From Xiphias gladius (lineage: Eukaryota > Chordata > Actinopteri > Istiophoriformes > Xiphiidae), in the NCBI RefSeq assembly GCF_016859285.1, contig NC_053408.1, positions 6,893,713 through 6,957,712 on the forward strand: DNA of 64,000 bases, given 5' to 3'. How positions within the stretch are numbered: position 1 is the first letter of the stretch; each line of letters opens with the position of its first letter. Both the position numbers and the translations under genes were made by a program. This document shows, in pieces, positions 42,971 through 64,000 of the stretch. The notes beneath the pieces are model-generated. The model ran no database searches and had not been told where the DNA came from. It saw only the letters and a program-made list of their open reading frames with translations.

Positions 42971-44656
42971 AATGAGGATTTACAAGATGGCTGATGACAG
43001 CTAGCCCTAACAAGGACGGGAAAGCGACGTCCCCTTTAAGATTAGCAGGGTGTATTTTTGTATATATAGGGTTTTTTTGTTTTTGTTTTTTTGTTTCTAT
43101 TTTTTAATCAGTTAGATAAATGAAGATGGCTTCTTTTAAAAAATAATGACTCCAGCCTGTAGTAGCGACGACCGTCCTTGTCGGGAAACGGTGCCAGTCT
43201 AGTGTTTATCTGTACCTGTGCTATGGGAGAAAATGGTGAGGTGACGTCTGAGGTAATTTACACGATTTAATCGAGATAAGGAAGTGGATAAATATGTTGT
43301 CGGCTAAAGGCTGAGGCGTCAATAGGTGAATAAGGTGGAGACCAAAGTGTAAAAAAAGAAGGGGGGGGCCAGAGCTGAGTAAAAATACTAAAGATATTTG
43401 ATAGATGTGTCGGAGGGGGGGGGGGACCAAAAGGCTCTGCAACAGCAGCCAACATTCCTGCGGATCCTAAAACCCTTTGTTTTGTGCGCAGGAGCTGGAC
43501 TCGACTATTAAAAACGATTAACTATGCAGTAAACAGCCTGGAAACGATGGCCCGGGTGTGATTTTTTTTTTTCCGGTTTAATGGGATCATAAGGCCTTTG
43601 TTGTCGACAGAAAAACTGGTAGAAGAGGAGAGCTGAGGCCTTGTGTACAGATATGCGAGCTGTGCCCACATAGCAGGCGTTATTCATCAAATAGAAATGT
43701 CGCTTTTATGTCGGATGGAAGGGCCTGGGGCGCCTCTGTTGTTAATCTGACCCGTGAGACGGCGTTTCTCGTCTAGTATGTGTGATTTAAACTGCTGGTG
43801 GAGGCTCCTCGGACACTTATTTATGATTCAGCGGACAAAAGCGCTGCGCTGCGCTGTGATTATTCAGAGAATCAGGCGTCCTTGAGGTCCTGATAAAACA
43901 GATTCAGGTCCCCCCCCCCCCCCACGCCTCACCAAAAAAAAAAAAAAAATAGCTCCGTGTGTGTGGATAGTAATCAGGGTGTGGACTCGAACAGTCCTTT
44001 CTCATGCTTCGGTTGTTGGTCTGAATTGGTCCACGGTCAGTCATAATCCGACGCTGAAGCGAAGGAAGCTCTCAAGGTAAGGGCCCGAGCGGGCAGCAGA
44101 AAGGGATCAAGTGTCTTTTCATGAAGAGATTGATTCGCCTCATGATCACATTAAGTAATTGTATAGATATTTAGTTCTCTGTGCCTTGTTTGCATTTCAT
44201 GGTTTACCTGTAGCTTCCTGTGTAGGCCTGTAAACACACACACACACACACACACAGCGAAGCTGCAAAGGCAGGCCCGGTCTGTTTGAGTGTGTATGAT
44301 TTTAGAGGAAATTAAAGCACCATTTACTGTAATCTGTATAACGTCAGCCTCTGCTGTGCGTGTGGAAATCACCAAGGTGTTGTCATCCTCGCCTGAAGCC
44401 TTCTCTGGTCAATTTTTCTGGAATTTGCCTTCATGCTGCAGCAATAAGCAATACTCGTCGTCTGTCAGGGAGACTCATCTAGTTTGGTCACAAGGGTTGA
44501 AATATACGGTCTGATCTTTCAGGACGGCATCGGGTCTGTTTTTATCTTTTTCTCAAGATTCATTTTGAGAGTGTCAGGTTTCATGTGAGGCCTAGAGGTC
44601 TGAAAGCAGTGGAAAACAGTTAGTGTATGCCTGCCTGCACCATGATGGCCTCTGAC
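42430..44656 (+). promoter_or_regulatory. trim8: CpG-rich promoter and 5' UTR region of trim8
   Basis: GC- and CpG-rich compared with its surroundings, with a 52-base CT microsatellite (42,911-42,962). A good donor (ctcaag then gtaagg at 44,077) and an acceptor (ctttcag ending at 44,522) could splice a non-coding first exon to the coding exon. This is inferred from splice signals only. Confidence 0.5.
42911..42962. repeat. (CT)n microsatellite
   Basis: CT tract with a few interruptions, ending in a T8 run. Confidence 0.9.
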
Positions 44657-52674
<8,018 letters not shown>

Positions 52675-52701
52675 CAGAGTACAAACATATGCGCACAAAC
52701 A

Positions 52702-52743
<42 letters not shown>

Positions 52744-53841
52744 GATTTAGAGACAGGCACCAAAATAGCACACCTTTACTGACGTATTAACTGGAAAAAA
52801 TGCAATGCAGTTATCCTATACACACATTAAAATAAATGTTTATATCAACACACAGACCTAGAGCATGTACACACATTCGGGGGCAGGGTTGATCTCTTTG
52901 TGTTTTTATTTTCTTCCTTTCTTTCTTTTCAGTCAGTGTTTCATGTAGTGTATTATACGTAAAATGCATAAACAGCCAACCGCTCACTCTGGCACAACTC
53001 AGCTCAGCATTTTACACTCAAACAAGAAACAAGAGAGGATGAGATGCATCTTTTTAATTATAGGGCAGGAGACGAATCGATAGAAAATGAACTTTTAATA
53101 GAAAATCTTCTCATGCCTTCATGGCTTCTCACTGAGGCTAAAGGGAAAACAGATAGTACCGTGCAGTGTTGAGCTTTCCAGTTTAGCGCCTCATGTTTCT
53201 CTGATATATTCACCCCTCCAGTTGTACTGAGGTCAGTTGCCTTATGTTATTAGCATCATATTTTTCTCTGCCCAGCTGACTTTATTTTATAGATCCTTTA
53301 GAGAGGGGCCGCGGTCCCTTCGTGTCTCTTGATTTTTATCATGGCATTTCTTCCTTTCTTTGCTGAGTTCAGGGATGGATCGTACGGCTTGAACACAAAA
53401 CGCTCTTCCATGGAACACCCACAATGCACTTGTGGATGCCTTGTTATGCCTGGACTACAGATGCTGAGTCACAGAGGGACACTAGAGCTGCGTCTCACGG
53501 GCCAGTTGACCCAGGCCCACAGAGTTTCTGGGAATTAGGCCCTTATTCCTAGCACTCCCTTCCTGCTGCCAGGCTTTCCACAGGACAGAAAATCTTCTGA
53601 CTAAGACTGTTTCCATTTAGTAATTACTATGACTTTGTGTTATTTGGTACAACCGTAGGTGTCATGCTTGTCTAGAGAGACTTTAGAGAAAAAGGCAAGA
53701 CTGGACAGACCAAACCAATGAAGCATCTGGAGGATCTGATGATGCTGTAATTGTACTTCCTGCAGGGCAAAGATGTCACTTCCTCTCAATAAGCACACAA
53801 GCTCTTGGCTTCCTGTTTGCAGCTGAAAGCATGCAAGGAAG

Positions 53842-53875
<34 letters not shown>

Positions 53876-54175
53876 CACTCAAAAAGAAGAACAATGGTGG
53901 AAAAAAAAAACTGTATGCAGTTTTAAAATGAGTGTCTGAAAGAAAAGAAGGGCGGGAGGAATTTTTTTCATGAACTTTTTCTAAAAGTACGAGACTGGAC
54001 TACAAAATGTAAGCAATGGTTCATCATCCTAAAAAGGAGCTGTTACAACAGTCAACATAAAGAGAAAAAAAAAAACAACATAAAAGTATCTTTTTTTGTA
54101 AATATTTTGTGAAATGGAAAAATTACAGACGTGATTTGGAGAAGGGTTCCAAATAAACAAACGAATTTAAACCCG
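52675..54175 (+). promoter_or_regulatory. trim8: trim8 3' UTR with poly(A) signal
   Basis: Begins with a (CA)n tract (about 52,707-52,740). A T28 run lies at 53,845-53,872. AATAAA at 54,152-54,157 is the best poly(A) signal seen. No coding exon. Confidence 0.6.
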
Positions 54176-57100
54176 TCTCTGTTGTCAACTCTGTATGTGC
54201 AAACTGCAATATCTCATGTTTGTTAAAAGGATAAATGTGGTGATAGTCCATACTTTTGTTACTGTCCCATGAAAAGACCAAAATCCAACAATGCATTAGT
54301 ACTTTAATACTTTCCCACTTCCTGTCCCTGTCGGGGCACAGTAGTTTTTAGCAAACATTAATCAAACAGGAGTATAATAGTCTTTTTGTTGGAGACTATT
54401 TTCAGCTGTGGATTAATATATATTTGGTGTGTTGTGTAGCCGTACAGCAAACAAATTCAAGCAGTTCCGGTGAATTTGCACCTTTGTTCAGCTTTGACAG
54501 AGCCCAAGTGCGCATTCAGCCAATATTGAATCATGACCTGCATTAGAAACGTGGTATCGAATCCCTTTGAATTGGACGGAAATGTTGTGGTACCGTACAT
54601 TGATGCTGCTTCCACATCATATCAGAATTATTGTAATTACAAGTTTTCGATGCGAAATAGCGTCCTTGTCAAAAATCCAAACTCGGCAATTTAACCGGGA
54701 CACTGACTTTTTGAAAGCTCCGTTAAATCTTACTTGAAAACCAAACAAACGGATACGTCGTGCCAACCAAAGTCCATTGTTTGATGTTAATAGGCTTAAT
54801 TAAATTGATCTAGTGCCATGTTGTCAGTATAGTCTTGTTGAATAGCAATGGGAACTATGGCTACAGACAAATAAGCTACAGTAAACCAGGATTTGCATAT
54901 GAAGACTTTGCTTGTTAATTGGATGAATTAATTGTTGGTTTTGGTCTGTTGGTGGCATTTATTTCCAGTAACAAAAACTATAGAATATCACCAAACTTCT
55001 CCTTTAATTTTTCCCACATTTGAAACACAAACACAGCATTCATGCTCCGTGTTTGTTTTTCCGTTTCATACAGTCATCTGCTTACTCTTCATATGACTTT
55101 AAAAAAAAAAAGAAAAGAAAAAAAATCGACATCCTCCCACTTGTACCCTGACATCACACAATATCTGCGGTTCCTTCTTAAACATGAAAATAATCAGTCA
55201 GGTTGCTTTATTCTCTGTTTGACAGTTCATCTAAAAGTGTGTTTATGCATCTTAAAAGACAAATGAATAGTAGGAAAAACCCATTTAAAGAAATTTGAAA
55301 TAGCTCCATGTCCACCCAGTACAGGGCTCATGAGTATGTGTGGGTGGAGGCCTGCAGAGAGAAAACAGGATGGAGAGAACAAAACCTGAAATGTGTAGTA
55401 AGTCAGTGTGTGTGTTCCCCTCAGCCCAATCAAGCTTGTTGCATTGCTCTCCCCTACCCAGCACTTTGAGCCTCAGTCCCATTCAGACTGCAGGGGATGA
55501 TCCAGTTGAGTGAGTGAACAGGAAATGGGGAAAACTATTTTCGGGAGATAAAAGCTCAGGTTCTTGGGTGACGACTTTAAATCTGGTGACAAAATGAAGC
55601 TCTTTTTTTGTTTTGTTTTTTTCCAGGTAGAGCATGTGATATGCTCAAAAGCTCCAGAACAGCTACTTAAAGGAAAGGGTTGGCATTTTGGGAAATACCC
55701 TTAATCATTTTATTGCTAAGAATTAGATAGCAAGATTGATACCACACTTGTGTTATGTGAGCGCTATCTGAAGAACATGTGAAATGATCGAAAGCTCCAA
55801 CACAGCTACTACATGGACTTCAAATGCTGTTTCCAAAGTCAAGAATTAACTTTCAATCTCAAGTTGTTTTTTTTTTAATGGTTTTGTGCAATGCAGTAAT
55901 TCAGACATGAGTTTGAGTTTCTGAACCCCATTCATTTCCTTCTCACGACAGTCAGCGGTTAATGGACACGTAAAAACAAACATTTTAATCGGGTCGCCTC
56001 TTCTCGCCCCACCCTCGTCTTCCACCCCCCTCTTTCCCCTCTCGAGCTGGTGGAAGCAGAGGTCTGGTGTGCTGCCTTTTTTCTCACGTCAGCAAACCCT
56101 CGGCAGAGACACAGGCAGCCAAGAACAGTGGGGTCGGAGGTGCAGCATAAATTACAGCGCTGCTTTTCTATCTCTCGCTCTGTGACACACACACACTAAC
56201 AAACACTCCCCCCTATCTCTCTCCTGACACACACATTTTCTCACACTCGCGCACACAGCTGCTGAACAGCTGTCTGATCCATGAGAAGAGAGAAAGAGGC
56301 AGTAATCTGGTCGCCTACGTGTCCGATATGTATCTGTGACACACACAAACACAAACTGTCTGGCTCCTTTAAATTACCCACACACACACACCCACACACA
56401 CACACACGCACACAGTGAAGGGGAAAAGCTTTTACCAACTGATAAAACAACCCCAGAACTTTTTGTTCACTTGTTTTGAGGTTTCAACAAACACATGTAG
56501 ATAAAACACTAAAAAGATTACCAGAAAAGAAAACCTACTCTCTAACCTTTTGGTCTATACACTTCTCAAAGCTCTAATCTAATCCATTATATGAATAGTC
56601 CTGAATTATGGGAAATAAACTTATTTGCGTTCTGACAGAGTGAGATGAGAAAACCGATACCACTGCCTACAGTGGGGCCCCTCTTACTACATCGTTATAA
56701 AACATATGAAGTAACACCTGTGCACATAATTGAATTAACAAGTGACACATGCATCATCAGCGGTTGTTAGGGTGATCAGTTATGTTAGGGCACCTGACCC
56801 TAATATTGTTTTAGACACAAATAAAATGTTCTGTCAAACCAGCCAACCGTTTATATTGCTAATAATGTACAGAAGTATTACATTAAAGGTGATATTTGTA
56901 AGTTTTTGCTATTGCTACATAGCCAACGTCAGCATTAACAGCTGTTTACTTTCCAGTCTAGAAGAATCGTGCGAAAAGTTCAGCATCAAACTTCATTCCT
57001 TTACTCGCTGAGTGCTGTCTCCGGCGGTGGAAAGCAACGCCAATGTTAACTCTTGTTTTGCTTCTATTTCTATCAACTCTTTTCTTCTACCTAAGTTAGC

Positions 57101-57420
57101 ATGCTAACCAGCTAGCCCAGGTCCGCCCAGCCCGTCTCGTCACCTTTCAATAGTGAGTCACTGTTGCTGCCCTGAAGAAGTAACGCTGCTCAGAGGGCGT
57201 ATTATAACCTATTGTCTTGTAAACACAACGAAGGCCGAAGCTCTTGGTAAGCGACCATCACCGCCACCCACCTACCGGCAAGGAACAACATACGGCAGCA
57301 GAGAAAACTTACAAATAGCTCCTTTAAAAATTGCAGATGGGAAAAAAAAAATACATTTTTAATCCCAGGCTTTTTGAGGGGGCCTCCGAATGTTGGGACC
57401 CCTGCACGTCTGTCCATTAA
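54176..57420. other. Intergenic between trim8 and arl3 (left part)
   Basis: AT-rich, with a (CA)n-rich patch at 56,375-56,412 and a short foldback-family fragment at 55,665-55,765. No exon recognised. Confidence 0.5.
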
Positions 57421-57570
57421 ATATAAGGCTGAAGCCAGCAGCTGGTTAGCTTAGCTTAGCATGAAGACTGGAAGCAAGGGGAAACAGCTAGCCTGGCTCT
57501 GTCTGAAGGAAACAAAATCTGCCTGCTGGTATATCTAACGTTTCTGTAATTATCACATTATAGCTTGTTG
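57421..57570. mobile_element. Foldback MITE family, half copy
   Basis: Has ttagcttagcttagcatgaagactggaagca-type words (quoted in part), the gaaacagctagcctggctctgtc block and a ttatagcttgttgattctgcac block of the family. Only one arm is present. Confidence 0.6.
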
Positions 57571-57880
57571 ATTCTGCACAAAAGTTATGTTTCAGACTGG
57601 TCCTCGGCTTGAAAGAAATATTTGGACACAAACTTCCCGTAAAACAGCAAATTTTCAGTTTTAAACATTTTTTTGTATGGATTAAATAAACAAGATGTAA
57701 CGTGTTCATTTGTTGTTGCTTTGTTGGTGTTGGCAAGCAAATATTGTTATGGCAGGGCCCTGTTGACAGGGCCAGGCTATAGCATTTTACCTGTGTTTCC
57801 ATGTTGGCTTAGAAGTTCAACGTGAAAGTTAATAATTGGCCTTGGAGGCAACAGACACAACGATCGTACCACTATGCCCA

Positions 57881-58105
57881 TTAAACGACTTGTTCGACGT
57901 TTTGAGAAGTACGCTTATTCAGCTTCTTGCCGAGAGCTAGATGAGGAAATTGATACCACTCTCATGTCTGTACGCTAAGTATTGAAATCACAGCTAGTAG
58001 CCTGTTAGCTTAGGTTGGCACAAAGACTGGAAGCAGGGGGGACAGATAGCTTGGCTCTGTCTTTAGGTTTAAAAAAAATAAATAAATAAATAAATAAATA
58101 AAAAA

Positions 58106-58136
<31 letters not shown>

Positions 58137-58465
58137 ATATATATCGTTATATATGCGTACCAGCACCTCTGAATGTCACTAAGTAATTTTTTTAATTTCC
58201 TTCCAAAAAATAGTGAAAAATGTCAGACTGTGGTTTTGTGGGGATTATGGTTAAAAGGTGCTGCTAGGCAGATTTTGATACCTTCAGACGGAGCAAGGCT
58301 AGCTGTTTCCCCCTGTTTCCAGTCTTTATGCTAAGCTAAGCTAACCAGCTGCTGGCTGTAGCTATATATTTAGAGTACAGACACGAGAGTGGTATTGATC
58401 CTTTCATCTGACTGTCCTCCAGAGAGCAAACAAGTGCATTTCCCAAAATGTCCTAACAACTTTAA
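57881..58465. mobile_element. Foldback (long inverted repeat) MITE, copy 2
   Basis: The left arm (gttcgacgttttgagaagta, gataccactctcatgtctgt) is matched by the reverse complement of the right arm (ttgggaaatgcacttgtttg, gataccactctcgtgtctgt on the minus strand). Ends read TTAAA. An (AAAT)n tract sits inside at 58,070-58,140. Confidence 0.75.
58070..58140. repeat. (AAAT)n microsatellite
   Basis: About sixteen ATAA-type units inside the foldback element. Confidence 0.9.
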
Positions 58466-59354
58466 ATGTCTTTGTGTTTTAAATGTGACTCCCAGGGTGT
58501 ATCATATTTTCAATAGTGCTTTGTCAGAACTAACACGGAGTTAAGAGCCACAAATGAGCAACAATGTGAGTACATTCTGTCTCTGAGGAGAGGAAGCCTG
58601 GACAATAAGAAGCTTTGTGAGAAAAGAAGAGGCTGTCCGCAAGTCTCTGAGGCCTTCTGAATCAGTCACATACAATGTTACGCAAAGTGTAACACACAGC
58701 ACGGCACTGTTCCTACACCAGGAACAAACTGTTGAGCAGGTAACACCTCCAAATGTTGTCTTCAGGGCAAATATTTATGACCCTGAAAATGGTCTGGAGT
58801 TCGGTAATAAGCCTGTAAAGACGACTTTATGATCCCTCCAGAAGCTTTAAAATTATCATTCAGCTGTGACACAAACAAATACAGGACACACAGTGGGGAG
58901 TAAATAATTGCATGCAGTCTCATTTAAAGTGAAAGGCTGGTGTTATTTTATCTTTTTCATTATTAATAAAATCCAATTAAAAGGCCAGAACCAAACTGAT
59001 TCATTCATCCAACAAGCATTGACTTCGTAGTAACAGTCTGTTGCCATAGATTGTCGTTCATCAAGACTAAAACCCCTTTCAGGCATGCACCCCAATACGT
59101 TAATCTGATGGCAATTAATGTCAGTTTTATGTCAGAATACTCACCTTTACATAAAAAGTCACCACGGAAATCTTACAAGGTCGGAGGAAAAACAGACTTT
59201 GGGAAAAAGCACATTTTGAAATTAAAAACTGCTGAAATAACATAACCGAACTAGCTTGCTATTAGCACTAAACACAATTACAGTTGAAGCTAATGGGAAT
59301 GCATTTAGTGTTGGAGGTATTTGGTCCTCAACCGGTTATATGGACTAAGTGACT
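58466..59354. other. Intergenic between trim8 and arl3 (middle part)
   Basis: Nothing recognised. Confidence 0.45.
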
Positions 59355-59640
59355 TTTTAACATGATGATGGCTCTAGAGGCACAGACTTCAAAGTTATTT
59401 CAAAATATCTTGGAGGCAACACGAATGTCTGCACCAAATTTCATTTCAATCCATCCAACAGTTGAGGCATTTCACTCAAATTCACAATTGTCAACCTCAT
59501 GGTGGCGCCAGAGGAAAAAATCGGGAGACCGCCAAAGTCGGTATGATTCGTCGTCTGGGAACCATGAATGTTTGCACAAAATTGCATGGCGGTCCATCGA
59601 ATAGTTGTTGAGATATTTTCGCCGATAGCTAGCATGGCTA
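59355..59640 (-). repeat. Dispersed repeat, 'cctcatggtggcgcc' family
   Basis: Has cgaatgtctgcaccaaattt, aggcatttcactcaaa, cctcatggtggcgccagagg and aatagttgttgagatatttt. Same family as 14,585-14,880 and, reversed, 49,400-49,729. Confidence 0.6.
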
Positions 59641-60454
59641 AAAACTATTAAAAGCACGTGAAAGAGCCATACTGTTGCATTCAGTCGACATGTTCCTTCC
59701 TTACAATGAACGTGGCCGATGTAGTTTATTCTGAAACTAAATTCATCACTTCCAGGCAGTTCTGAAAGAAATCCATCCTGTGAATCAGCTTCCTGAATGA
59801 ATACAGATCCACCGGGACTGCGGTTCTTTTCCGTATTGTTCGGCTTTATGGTGTCTTTCACGTTGTCTCCAAGAATATTACACCACTGCATGTTTTTCAT
59901 TTTTAGTTTTCTGCAAATTTTAAACTCATTGAACCATTTTCTCTATAAGAACCTGTGCTTGCAACTATAAAGTGACTGCGGTAGGATGATAATCACATGT
60001 ATTAGCCTGATTTCATGGCTGTACCTGTGTATTACTCTGACTCAGAAAAAATAGCACAAAGCTCCTGTTCGGCACCTTTCAGGTAGCTTAGATACAAAAT
60101 ACTGGTGATCAAGCTGATCGTGTATTGAAAATAGATGTTATGTGACTGCAGTTGTGTGTGTACAGTTGTATGTCCGCTTCGGCATCCTGACACTGATCAA
60201 CGCACTCATCGCTTCCCTTAAATTCAGCAAACAGTGAACAGAAACTGGATGAGCTTCTTCATCCAGTTAAGTGTTTATATTTTGTTTTTGCGTTGCCTTC
60301 CAACAGACTTTGGTTTGGCTAAAACCAGAAGCGAAGGCCGATAAGGATGTTATGTGCCCACTGCATTGCCTGTATAAGCAATAAATGGATCCAAGCCAGT
60401 TCCTGGCTGGGCAGGAAGGTGATGAGGGGGCTCACGAGGCGCTCTCAATGTCCA

Positions 60455-61020
60455 ACCACCAGTGGTGGAAGAAGTACTCAAACCCTTAACTTACTTAATG
60501 TATAAACATCAATACCACAGTGTGAAAATAATCGATTAGAAATAGAGGATTCACACTGAATTACGGAGCAGAAAAATACAAAAGTGTTGTGCTTGGGGAT
60601 GATTTTCCACAATCTGGCAACCCAACCGTTGTGCTTTTCAGTGTCTTATAAATTATAACCATTAGTATATCCATTAATTACAGATTATAAAATTTTTCTA
60701 AATGGTGCCTTATCAGAAAGTGCAACCGGTATCTCCAACCTGAGTCTAATCAGCCACATAACTGACAACACCTGTGTGGGTATATATGCAAGGCCCCACA
60801 ATCTACAATAATGCATCGCATCTAACACGGTGATCGTAAGTTTTCCATGTAAAATCCGAGAAACTAGTAACTATAGCTGTCAGATAAAACGTGGTGGGGT
60901 AAAAAGTGCAATATATTCCCTTTGTAATGTAGTGGAATAGAAGTGTAAAGTATCATAAATCAGAAATACTCGTAGACTAGTACTAGTACAGTACAACTGG
61001 AGTAAATTGTACTGTAATTG
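60455..61020. repeat. 'agtggtggaagaagtactca' repeat interrupted by a MITE fragment
   Basis: 60,460-60,600 starts the repeat. 60,585-60,735 matches the 29,530 MITE (gattttccacaatctgg, ataaaatttttctaaatggtgcc). 60,840-61,020 has further pieces of the first repeat. A nested arrangement is likely. Confidence 0.45.
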
Positions 61021-62530
61021 TACCACTTTCACACTCATGTGAACCTGCCCTCTATGCCTCCAAGGTGGATGAGCTTGGTACATTCCAGATATGTGTCGGT
61101 TCAGCTGGGGGACAAGATCCAAACCCGCACAGCTACTCCTGCTCCGCCCCAGGCCATGAGGCTCTCACCCAGGCAGGAGGATACAGCACCACCTGGCTGA
61201 AACAAACCAAATTTAGATTTCATATTCAGTAAGACGCAGCTCGTATTCTGTTACGGCCTAATCAGGGGGATCTCAAATTTTGGTACAATTTGTGATCCAA
61301 ATATGAAAAATAACCCTTTAATACACAGAAATGAAAAACTGTTGCGATAACTTCCAAATTGACTGACTATTAATCTAATTTATTAATCTCTTCTGATGCT
61401 GTTAAATGTTCACTTGTGTCCATAATGTTTGGTGAGAAACAACACAGGCCTATATTTTCAGTTATAATCAGATGATAAAACACACAAAACCCTGATTTGT
61501 CATTTAGAGGTAAAACGTCGGCCGCATAGGTCAGTGGTTCCCAACCTTTTCTGCATGTTTGACCCCTTTGTTACGACGTGGTGTCTGTGTCTAAGAGTTG
61601 TGAGCAGCTCAATCAAAGAGTGGTTTTCCCTTCTCAGATTGTCTGATCTGAATCATTAGCAGGTGCCTAAAGAGGGAAAACTGCACAGTTTGTTGAGCTT
61701 GTAGGTTCATTACGGACTGTAGAAATAGTACATTTCTTAGCATGAGGTCCACCCACAGGATAGTATGTTAAAAAACAGAAGTAAAAAGTGAGAAAAATAA
61801 GCATGTTTTTGGTTTAAGAAATCTCACTTCTACATTCAGGACTGGTATGGGTGAACATACCTTTAATGTATATGGAATAATGGATCTTTAGACGTAGGGT
61901 TTGTCAGTGAGACGTTATGGTCTTCGCTTTGGACAGAATTGCTGATTTGGAGTGAAATTAGTTGGTATTTGGTTAGAAAAGAGTATCTACAGGGGTAGAA
62001 GGCAATAGAAATTTGTTCCAGACATAAATAAATAGATAAAACAAAGCATAACACCACTTCTATACGAATAGTAGTCACCATTGTACAGCGTATATTCAGC
62101 ACAGAATATAGCTATGGGTCTATCTCTACTCTCTATTTTTTTCCTTTTATTTTAATACTTTTTTAGTCTCTTTAGTTATTGTACAGAATTAAGCCTTTAA
62201 TTGCATTGGGATGTTACTTACCTACCTCTATGTTTTTGTGATTTTTCACAAATTCTATCTATCTCCCAGTACATTTTAACACTGAATCCAAACGCTCTGT
62301 ACTCTCCCTCACGGCTGCCGTCTCCCACAGGGGCCTCTCCACACAGGCTTGGTTGCTGTCATGAACAGCTGACTCCACCTGCTATGGGTGTGGGAGCACT
62401 AGAGCCTGGTTAGATTAACCAATAAAAGAATGTCCCTGCGGGATTTGAGTGAACTGAGAAAGTCTGTTATAGCAGGAAGCGGCTTAATTCAATAATGGTA
62501 ATCGCATGATTCCTGAAACATTTTTCTTAT
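61021..62530. other. Intergenic before the arl3 3' UTR
   Basis: A repeat-like phrase (cagtggttcccaacctttt) occurs at 61,531, also seen in variant form at 49,150. No exon recognised. Confidence 0.4.
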
Positions 62531-62533
62531 CTT

Positions 62534-63580
62534 TTTATTCACATACAGTACCTTCAGCTCTGGAAAGAATACATTCAAGAATATGAAAAAGAAATGCCTA
62601 AAGAGTGACTTCCCTCACTAGCCAAAATGAACACACAGAAATGAATTGGGACATACAGTACATACAGTATTCCTCTCTTAAAAAACTGCCAGGATATATT
62701 AGATATGCAAACATTATAGACTACAAAGTACAACTGGGTAAAATATACTCTATAACACATGCATAGCATAACATATGAACACAGGGCCAAGCTATTTACA
62801 GTTGATCCAAAAAATGTAGTTAGTTCCTCTTAAACATTTAATTTCAGATTTTTTTTAATTTTTTTTTATACATATTAACATGTACAGTATTATTCTTTAG
62901 TGGGGAGAGTTGGACCGTTTCTCCAACATCCTTGAAATCACACACACCAAACCAGATGTTGTTTTAAAAGCACTCTAAACTCTACTTCACCATAAATAAA
63001 ACAATTACAAAAATATACCTCACTTCAAACGGAGCCATAGCAGGAAGAGCGCTTACAGCCATCGTGGAATGGTAAGATTAAAAAAAAAAAAAGAGAGAGA
63101 AAACAACAACAACACATGTCAACCTGCTATAGGAAGGAGATGGAGAAAAATATCATGGGGGGGGTGTGAGTGGTGGTTTCCAGGACACGTGTAAGAGTTT
63201 GGGGCACAAGCTGGAATTTCAATGAAAGACATCAGTTTAATGGGAATGTTTGAGGTTGTGACGGGCTGTGGATGGTGGCTAGGATTGGTTGGGACACTGA
63301 TGGTGACGTAGGTGGACTGTGGATGAGCTGAGGGGGTTGATTTCCTGGCACGGGTTCCCTTTGAAGGTAAGCCCCCCCCTTCCCCCTCCTCCTCTTTGTA
63401 CAGGCCAATGTAGGAAGATGTGTAGAGATTAGTAAACATCAACGATACAGGAACGCAGGGGGGTTAAAAACTCCAGGTCCATGTTGGATTAGTAGTGTGT
63501 TTACATTCACAGGTATATCCCATCGTACTAAGGCTCAGGAGGGTGGAGTGTGTGTCAGAGTGTGTGTGTGTGTGTGTGTG

Positions 63581-63619
<39 letters not shown>

Positions 63620-63648
63620 TCCTGAGTAGTAGAAGACTAGAAGCAAAG
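62534..63648 (-). promoter_or_regulatory. arl3: Probable arl3 3' UTR
   Basis: AATAAA on the minus strand at 62,534-62,539 is a candidate end. The UTR would carry a (CAG)11 next to a (CA)n tract at 63,561-63,615, as read on the transcript strand. Extent is inferred. Confidence 0.4.
63561..63615. repeat. (TG)n(CTG)11 compound microsatellite
   Basis: TG from 63,561 to 63,582, then eleven CTG units (63,583-63,615), 33 bases from the arl3 stop codon. Confidence 0.95.

Positions 63649-64000
<352 letters not shown>

Overview
This is vertebrate nuclear DNA, almost certainly from a ray-finned (teleost) fish. Every gene seen is interrupted by GT-AG introns. The proteins are close relatives of human ones, the introns are short, and the non-coding DNA is full of fish-type short DNA transposons, a decayed Tc1/mariner element and long microsatellites. 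No bacterial, phage or organelle feature is seen. Gene identities come from my own translation of the exons and from recall of the protein families; no search was run.

Layout: 1-19,912 (minus strand) is rnf157, an E3 ubiquitin ligase of the mahogunin type. Sixteen coding exons sum to 1,812 bases and keep one continuous frame of 603 codons plus stop. 21,202-22,836 (plus) is srsf2, an SR splicing factor arranged head to head with rnf157 across a CpG-rich interval; its RS exon shows frame breaks beside very long homopolymers. 25,007-26,560 is a dead Tc1/mariner transposon. 27,613-31,319 (plus) is mxra7 in four exons. 32,024-37,258 (plus) holds the first six coding exons of an ST6GALNAC1/2-type sialyltransferase; its 3' exons are absent and a run of exactly 500 N (38,001-38,500) follows. 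38,501-44,600 has no recognised coding exon but contains a promoter-like block and the CpG-rich 5' region of the next gene. 44,657-52,674 (plus) is trim8 in five exons, complete. 54,180-63,648 is intergenic and repeat-rich. 63,649-64,000 (minus) is the 3' end of arl3, cut by the window edge.

The genes do not form one pathway. The first four correspond to a human 17q25 neighbourhood (RNF157, SRSF2, MXRA7, ST6GALNAC1/2). The last two correspond to human 10q24 (TRIM8, ARL3). The change falls at or near the N gap, so it is either a real ancestral fish linkage or a scaffold join.

I found no convincing previously undescribed system. The most useful leads are the synteny change at the gap, the broken srsf2 RS exon, rnf157 exon 14 flanked by inverted copies of one repeat, a perfect 22-bp-stem hairpin in mxra7 intron 1, a nested transposon with a readable target-site duplication, and two CpG-rich blocks without an assigned gene.
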